Source: Lotus japonicus (taxonomy: Eukaryota > Streptophyta > Magnoliopsida > Fabales > Fabaceae). Taken from it: 64,000 nucleotides of DNA. Under the pieces are notes generated by a model. The model made no database searches. It worked only from the letters and a program-made list of their open reading frames with translations, and was not told where the DNA came from. This document shows, piece by piece, positions 59,501 to 64,000 of this stretch. A program made the translations under genes and the position numbers. Where the stretch lies: contig NC_080042.1 of assembly GCF_012489685.1 (NCBI RefSeq), positions 55,673,503 to 55,737,502 on the forward strand. Direction: 5' to 3'. The stretch's first letter is position 1. Each line of letters opens with the position of its first letter.

Positions 59501-61189
59501 GTTCCTCGATCTTACCTCCAATCTCCTTCCTCTGTCTATAAAGGTCCCCAAATACCTCTGTGTTCCACCATTTTAGTCTAGTTTTAATAGCCTTGAGTTT
59601 TTCTTTTACTATGAAGGCACCCCACCCATGAATATTCAACTCCAACCACTCCTTCTCCACAAATGGTTTAAACCGAGAGTCATGCATCCAGCAGTTAATT
59701 GTTCTAAATGGTTTGGGGCCCCAATTAAGGCTGGAAACTTTGATGACAATCGGACAGTGATCTGAAACGTCTCTACTTAATCCATGAAGATAACAATTGG
59801 GCCAAGGATCCATCCATTCCGGTGATACTAATGCTCTATCCAACCTGCTCATAGCATTACCGTTAGGTCGGATCCAGGTGAACTTTCTCCCTACGAGAGG
59901 AAGGTCCATAAACCCCATCACACTGATGAAGGAATTGAATTCCTCTGTGTCCCTACGGGAAGAAGCAGAAATAGAGGAAACTCCAGTTCTTTCATCTGGG
60001 GACCTCACAGAGTTAAAGTCCCCTAGCACACACCAGACAACATTAGCAAGATTGGACCTCAGTGAAATAAGCTCCTCCCATTGTTGCCTTTTCTCCTCAA
60101 GCGAGCCACACCCATAGAAATTAAATATACAGCAAGGTACCTCTGTTGCTCCCCATAAACCACGGAGGCCCAAAAAACCTCTGCCTTGGTACTTCTCCAC
60201 CAGCTTAAATGTGTCAGTCTGCCATAAACACAGCAGTCCACCGCCCCTGTTAATAGCCGGAGTGAAAGCCCAAGCACAAGCGTCATCACCCCAAACTGAG
60301 TTGCAAAGCCTCCCATCGACAGATTCTAATTTTGTTTCCTGGAAGCAGGCAAACGTTACCTCCTCCCTGGTGATTATTTCTCTGATTACCCGCCATTTGA
60401 CTCTGTTCCCCAACCCCCTCACATTATAACTTAAGATCCTCATGGGATACCCTTTACCGCCCTTCTTGAACTGACTTCCATCTCCTCCTCATCCCTGTAT
60501 TCTAGCTCCAGAATTCTATCAATCATTCGTTCGTCATCCTCCCCTACATTAACCCCCAAGGCTTTACCAGAGTTCCAGAGATCTCTGGCCTCCGATTTTT
60601 TAGAACGTTCCCAGAACAGCTTATTGCAATTGAGAATCCCTGATTCTGACAGAGAGTCACATAAAGAAAGCATGAATTGTCTAACCTCTTTTCTATCCTC
60701 CCTCTCCGCCAATCTCCTTGAGCAGTCGACGGAAAGGTTTTGAATTGGGTCACTTTCAGAACTTGCTGTCATCGACACCTCCTTAAAATACTGTGACCGA
60801 GAGGCACCGCTAGCCTTAGAGGTGGCATCGATCCCATCGATCTCGTCTGAAGAGAAGTGGGTTCCTGATTGTGAAGACATCAGTGGAGAGTTTATCTTTT
60901 TCCCCCTTATCTCCGGCAAATCCTCTATTGAATTACCCTTGGAAGACTCACCTTTACTATTGGAAAACTTTGGTTCCACGTTCGGGATCACATTACCCTC
61001 AAATAATTGGGCCACCGGGGAAGAAGAGTCAAGCCCAAGTGGTTCCACCGACCTATAATCAGATTGGGCCGTGGAGGAACAGCCCAAAGGTAACACACAA
61101 TTGTTAGTTGTGTCCTGGGGCCTTGATACACACCCCTTTTCAGCAACCCCCGACACGTGTATAGAGGGGGAATGAAGAACTGTGGCGTC
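56578..61189 (-). mobile_element. L1-type LINE inserted in a lectin gene (5'-truncated, intact ORF2)
   Basis: The element runs from its junction with lectin coding sequence (about 61189) to a 9-base poly(A) tail (plus-strand T-run 56578-56586). It carries the C-terminal ~249 codons of ORF1, all of ORF2 (60443-56925) and a ~340-bp 3' UTR. ORF1 lacks its N-terminal RNA-binding and zinc-knuckle part. No convincing TSD is seen: lectin sequence before the 5' junction and after the tail do not match beyond a few bases, so a small target deletion at insertion or later decay is likely. Confidence 0.88.
56925..60443 (-). CDS. LINE ORF2: endonuclease-reverse transcriptase, 1172 aa, uninterrupted
   Basis: This polyprotein nicks target DNA and copies LINE RNA. 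The N-terminal AP-endonuclease (1 to about 235) shows SYNVRGLGN, FQETKLE, CVLGDFNSV (about 141) and SRDVSDHCPI (about 228). The RT (about 470-760) shows KSPGPDGFNFKFFKSFW, NEYRPISLVGSLYKI, KVDYEKAYDSV, RGLRQGDPLAPFLF and the active site FADDT (about 691). A C-terminal zinc region CPFCAQQEETGDHLLFSC follows at about 1098. There is no RNase H domain. No stop or frameshift occurs, unlike every other LINE in this window. Its ATG overlaps the stop of the upstream lectin::ORF1 frame by ATGA, an arrangement suited to termination-reinitiation. Whether it is expressed is unknown. Confidence 0.93.
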   Translation of the reverse strand: MRILSYNVRGLGNRVKWRVIREIITREEVTFACFQETKLESVDGRLCNSVWGDDACAWAFTPAINRGGGLLCLWQTDTFKLVEKYQGRGFLGLRGLWGATEVPCCIFNFYGCGSLEEKRQQWEELISLRSNLANVVWCVLGDFNSVRSPDERTGVSSISASSRRDTEEFNSFISVMGFMDLPLVGRKFTWIRPNGNAMSRLDRALVSPEWMDPWPNCYLHGLSRDVSDHCPIVIKVSSLNWGPKPFRTINCWMHDSRFKPFVEKEWLELNIHGWGAFIVKEKLKAIKTRLKWWNTEVFGDLYRQRKEIGGKIEELESKAEEVGLSEDELLTRQGLQADFWKVAKLHESLLYQKARTRWIKEGDSNTKYFHSLIKWKRRKTSLVGLNIEGVWHEEPTMVKQKVKDFFEKKFEKINGVAPKLDGVPFKQLSHCDNELLVAPFELEEIKEAVWNCDGDKSPGPDGFNFKFFKSFWYLLQSDIKKVLDDFYIRGAWPKGSNASFIALIPKCDSPADLNEYRPISLVGSLYKIVSKILSKRLKLVLPSLIDENQFAFLGGRNMLDSVLIANEVVEEVRRKKKPTIIFKVDYEKAYDSVRWDFLLYMLRRMNFDAKWIKWIKGCLESNTVSVLVNGSPGPEFKMWRGLRQGDPLAPFLFLVVAEGLNGLLKNAVQLGKFKGVSLGRDSEVAVSMLQFADDTLFFGEATSQNVFTLKCILRCFELASGLKVNFFKSKLMGIAVENHSLRNFATSLHCTTADVPFKYLGITVGGNPRRLSFWDPVIARVKKRLATWKNKTLSFGGRICLIKSVLTSIPLFFLSFFKAPAGVIEMCHRIIRRFLWGGTEDISKMAWISWKRICKSKDEGGLGIKDWGKFNKALLGKWRWRFLTEREGLWHKVLRAKYKLPSHSKPSVWWQDLKKVCFPEGGDPWFEEQLIRKVGNGKEVRFWTDVWSGGQKLSEKFPRLFRLSTQSLYHIEEMGLWLDDTWVWNLNWKRELREFEIGSLNLLISGLGSFKPSPNTSDKWLWLADPKGVFSVCSAYDCLQDVSEEPSHEVFRHLWKIQAPSNALAFAWKVLHDRIQSRANLRKRRVIYSAEEALCPFCAQQEETGDHLLFSCPVASQIWRAIYNWLGFSTVIPERGKDHFLQHIYCCNSLTQKTGSMDNLDCYRLVNLEPAE

Positions 61190-61966
61190 GTTGGTTTCCA
61201 AGGTTGAAGTGAAAGACCATGAATAGATGTCATGTCTCTCACGATGCTTATCCCACGTGGTTGCGCTAAAACCAACACTAACCTTCTCTGGAAGCACAAC
61301 TTTCAAATCAATTTCTTCAGCAACGGTGGAAATTTCACCGTTCTCGTGAGTCATAGCAACACTCAATGTCTTAGTTAGAGAGTCATAGATAATAGTTACC
61401 TTTTCCAATGATCCACTCACCCTGTTCCAGTTCACAGCATTCAGGGAAATTATAGAGTTGACGTCGATTCCAATATGTGATCTCATAGAACTTGGGTCCC
61501 ATGTATTGGGGTGAGAATCAAATTCTACTGCAACAAATTGATTCAAGCCACTCTTACTATCACAGATTCCGAGATACCCTCCTTCTGAATTGGGGGGAAT
61601 CTCAGTCCCCCATGGGGCAAGGAAGAAGACCACTCCATCAGCAGGTAAATTTTGGACGTCAGTGACAACAAAAGAGAATGAAGTGATAAAGCTTGCAACA
61701 TTGCCAGTGGTATTATCCCAAAGGGGCACTGGTGTCGCATACAAGGCACGGCTTGTAGTCTTGCCAATGGATGGATCAGTGGGCATGGCCAAGCTCCCAT
61801 CTGTCCAAATCTTGGCATCACCTTGGAGGATTAGATTTCCATCATCTATGAACTCGGTGTAGTTGAAGGAAACTGTTTGGGCTGAGTTCACGTTTATGGC
61901 TAGCATGAGAAACAAAGCTGCTAAAAGAAGTCTCTTAGTTGAAGGGTTTGAGTAGGGGGTGGCCAT
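60440..61966 (-). CDS. Chimeric open frame: legume lectin (1-259) fused to LINE ORF1 C-terminus (260-508)
   Basis: Residues 1-28 form a signal peptide ending near NVNSA. Residues 29-259 are a legB lectin domain: ADGVVFFLAP (Asp110 of the sugar site), VAVEFDSHPNTWDP and HIGIDVNSI (Glu148, Asp150, Asn154, Asp157, His164 for Mn/Ca), GFSATTW and SWSFTSTLETN. Possible N-glycosylation sites are N35 and N85. No intron is needed, as usual for legume lectin genes. After about residue 259 the text is no longer lectin but Ser-rich, charged LINE ORF1 tail, continuing without a stop to 508. The fusion is in frame by chance of insertion. Native lectins of this class are about 270-280 aa as precursors, so only a short lectin C-terminus is missing. 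Secretion and sugar binding of the fusion are inference; the foreign tail may prevent proper folding. Confidence 0.9.
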   Translation of the reverse strand: MATPYSNPSTKRLLLAALFLMLAINVNSAQTVSFNYTEFIDDGNLILQGDAKIWTDGSLAMPTDPSIGKTTSRALYATPVPLWDNTTGNVASFITSFSFVVTDVQNLPADGVVFFLAPWGTEIPPNSEGGYLGICDSKSGLNQFVAVEFDSHPNTWDPSSMRSHIGIDVNSIISLNAVNWNRVSGSLEKVTIIYDSLTKTLSVAMTHENGEISTVAEEIDLKVVLPEKVSVGFSATTWDKHRERHDIYSWSFTSTLETNDATVLHSPSIHVSGVAEKGCVSRPQDTTNNCVLPLGCSSTAQSDYRSVEPLGLDSSSPVAQLFEGNVIPNVEPKFSNSKGESSKGNSIEDLPEIRGKKINSPLMSSQSGTHFSSDEIDGIDATSKASGASRSQYFKEVSMTASSESDPIQNLSVDCSRRLAEREDRKEVRQFMLSLCDSLSESGILNCNKLFWERSKKSEARDLWNSGKALGVNVGEDDERMIDRILELEYRDEEEMEVSSRRAVKGIP

Positions 61967-62030
61967 GGTTATGTGTTTTGTTAATGATAATGTGTGGTTG
62001 ATGGATGATATTGGTATTCATGAGTACTCT

Positions 62031-62038
62031 TATTTATA
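62031..62038 (-). promoter_or_regulatory. TATA box of the lectin gene
   Basis: Minus-strand TATAAATA lies 65 bp upstream of the lectin ATG at 61966, a good core-promoter spacing. The promoter side is not disturbed by the LINE. Confidence 0.7.
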
Positions 62039-62310
62039 GCCTGTAGTTGTTACAAAAGCACGTTGGCGAATTGCAATTTTTTTTTTAAAAAAGGTTACTT
62101 AATTTCTATCCAGCACACCAAGTTGCTAATCACCAAAAGAGCACGGCATGCATGGCTATATATTTAGATCAAATAATTTAAAATCAGTGTATTTGTTTAT
62201 CGATATGACATGTATTGAATTTTTTTTTTTGGTCAAGACATGTATTGAATTTAACAAGATAAAATTCCACTTCATTGTTTATGCTTTTTTATCTATTTTT
62301 TTATAGAATT

Positions 62311-62900
62311 TTTTTTTTCAAAAGTACAAATTGTATTGATATAAACGTGAGGAGATAAGCACGATATACACCATCCTCAAATGAGATTAAAAAACATGAG
62401 GAATTTCAAGAAAAAACAACAGCCCTAAAGCCTCAAAAAACAACCCACTAAACACCGTCACACGGTCAACAAAGGCTAGTAAAGTCTGAGAAAGCCCACC
62501 CAACAACAACAAAGCCAACAAGAAAAGAACCATAAAAAAACAAACTCGACCCTCCCTATGCAAGAGCTACAGAAGCCTTCTCACCAAAATTTGAGCCGCA
62601 ATCTCACCTTAATTTAACAATGTCATCTAAACAATCGTACGTCAAGCCAAGTCGCTTCCCTAACAGAATGACACTTCTCGCGCGAGTAATATTGTCGTAT
62701 GGTTTTGACTTTTGACAACTCCTCCGATAGGACCATCACCTCCTTGCTTGTTGCCACCACCTCGCCGCTGATAACCGGCCTGGACCGCGCGTCCAGATGA
62801 TGAAGCGAAAATGTGATGAGCCATTAAAAACACATATAGCCTTCAGGTAATCAACGAACCAAATACACAATACCCACTTCAGCAAATTGTCCCTTTGATA
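62311..62900 (-). mobile_element. Possible LINE 3' remnant
   Basis: On the minus strand the sequence ends ATACAATTTGTACTTTTG plus a ~10-base A tail (plus-strand T-run at about 62311-62320), a form common to plant LINE 3' ends. The upstream 0.5 kb has no readable domain. Both limits are approximate. Confidence 0.4.
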
Positions 62901-64000
62901 CAGAACTCACACATACCTTCAGGTCCAACAATACCAACTTAGTCACATAGTTAGTTTGCAAACCTTTAAACCTCACAAAACCCTGATTGAACACCAACAT
63001 CCTTCAAATAACTAATTGGCTGCACCTCTGTGCACGCCACATCTACAATACGATCGATAAAATTTATTTAATAAGCAGTTACTTCCTCCATTTCTATATA
63101 TGTCACTATTTTAATTTTTTTCTAATTATTTATCATTTTTATAATTTAAAGAGAGTATTAATCATGTTTTACCAATTTTACCATTAATTTAATGGTGGTA
63201 TGAACATTGAAATATTATAATTAATAAATGATATTCCTTAATACATATGTGTCACAATCTTAAAGTAACAACTATTAAATTAAAGAACGAAGAGTATTAA
63301 TTAACAACATTTCTCTCAGCTGACATAAGAATAAATTGCTACACCAAAACTATATAGCACGCCTACATAACTTAATTTCCCTTTCTGGTGTAGTGCATGA
63401 AACCATAATTTCATAAATTATCGATGTCCTAATTATAAAATCATACAAATTCATTATATGCTTGAATTCCTCTAAAACTATGAGATCTATAAACTGTAAT
63501 ATGGATAAATCTTAACTATGACATCTAACCGTAAATAATTGGAATTAAAATCTAAGGTCGTATGGCTATTTTAAAAATAAATTTAAGTGTTGAGAAAGAT
63601 AATAAAAATACATATTAAAAAATGTAATTAATATTATTAATTTTTATAAAATATTTCTTCTTTAATTTTTATTTTAGTTTAATGAATATGTATTGTTAGT
63701 GTAAATTCTTTTTACACTGACATCCAATCACTTTGTGCCACTTAAGACTAACGATTACATTTCATTTTTATTTAAACTAAATTACAGTTTTAATTTCAGA
63801 TATGGCGAAAAATAATTTGGTGTCTATATTTACAACCACAGTATTTTCAAATCTTTTTTTTCTGCGTACTTTACCATTTAAAGTGTATTTATTATTGGAA
63901 TTATTTATTTTTATTCATAAGTGCATTATTGGAAAAATATTAATTAATAAACTGAGAAAAATGATGATGCACTGATAGAACTCATAGAAGTACAATCAAT
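62901..64000. other. AT-rich region without genes
   Basis: No gene or RNA. A ~58-bp inverted remnant at 63338-63395 starts GCTACACCAAAAC and ends CTGGTGTAGTG, resembling joined CACTA ends. Confidence 0.5.

Noticed and set aside
60440..61966. The 508-codon frame as a normal two-domain lectin protein (for example a lectin receptor kinase)
   Set aside because: No membrane segment or kinase; the C-terminal half is continuous with LINE ORF2 and matches LINE ORF1 organisation.

Overview
The window is nuclear DNA of a flowering plant, almost certainly a papilionoid legume. It carries intron-rich plant genes, a legume-type (legB) lectin, a CYP76-like P450 and a dense load of plant transposable elements. 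I could not settle the species; nothing is prokaryotic, viral or organellar.

Host genes are few. (1) 114-4449 (+): the last 11 exons (360 aa) of a cytosolic pyruvate kinase. (2) 5577-16992 (-): a complete 22-exon gene for the two-lipoyl-domain E2 subunit of the mitochondrial pyruvate dehydrogenase complex (619 aa). These two lie tail to tail, so the pyruvate-making and pyruvate-using enzymes are neighbours. (3) 43985-45723 (+): an intact two-exon cytochrome P450 with a TATA box and a leader intron. (4) About 61190-61966 (-): the 5' part of a secreted legume lectin, cut near its C-terminus by an L1-type LINE; its probable last codons survive at 56548-56577 beyond the LINE tail.

The rest is largely nested transposons. 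An intron of the E2 gene holds a 941-bp palindrome with TG...CA ends and a 5-bp target-site duplication (TSD). At 19.0-27 kb a dimeric tRNA-type SINE is followed by an internally deleted LINE, split by a young Ty3-type LTR element (19757-25125; LTRs differ at one visible base of 404) that itself carries a hAT element. A decayed LINE fills 28.3-32.9 kb and a candidate Helitron 34.3-35.8 kb. A 5'-truncated LINE lies at 38.4-39.1 kb and a CACTA element with GGCGGTT/AACCGCC subterminal repeats at 39.5-42.1 kb. A second CACTA-like element (47.1-49.6 kb) contains a Mutator-like element with a perfect 9-bp TSD. At 51-56 kb there are a 290-bp LINE stub, a five-copy tandem array, and a LINE remnant split by two hAT elements with perfect 8-bp TSDs. 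At 56.6-61.2 kb is the LINE in the lectin gene.

The most striking locus is the last one. The lectin reading frame runs without a stop into LINE ORF1, giving one 508-codon chimera whose stop overlaps the start of an intact 1172-codon LINE ORF2 by ATGA. A lectin promoter could therefore drive a bicistronic lectin::ORF1 / ORF2 transcript. All family calls rest on motifs and remembered family features; no database search was run.
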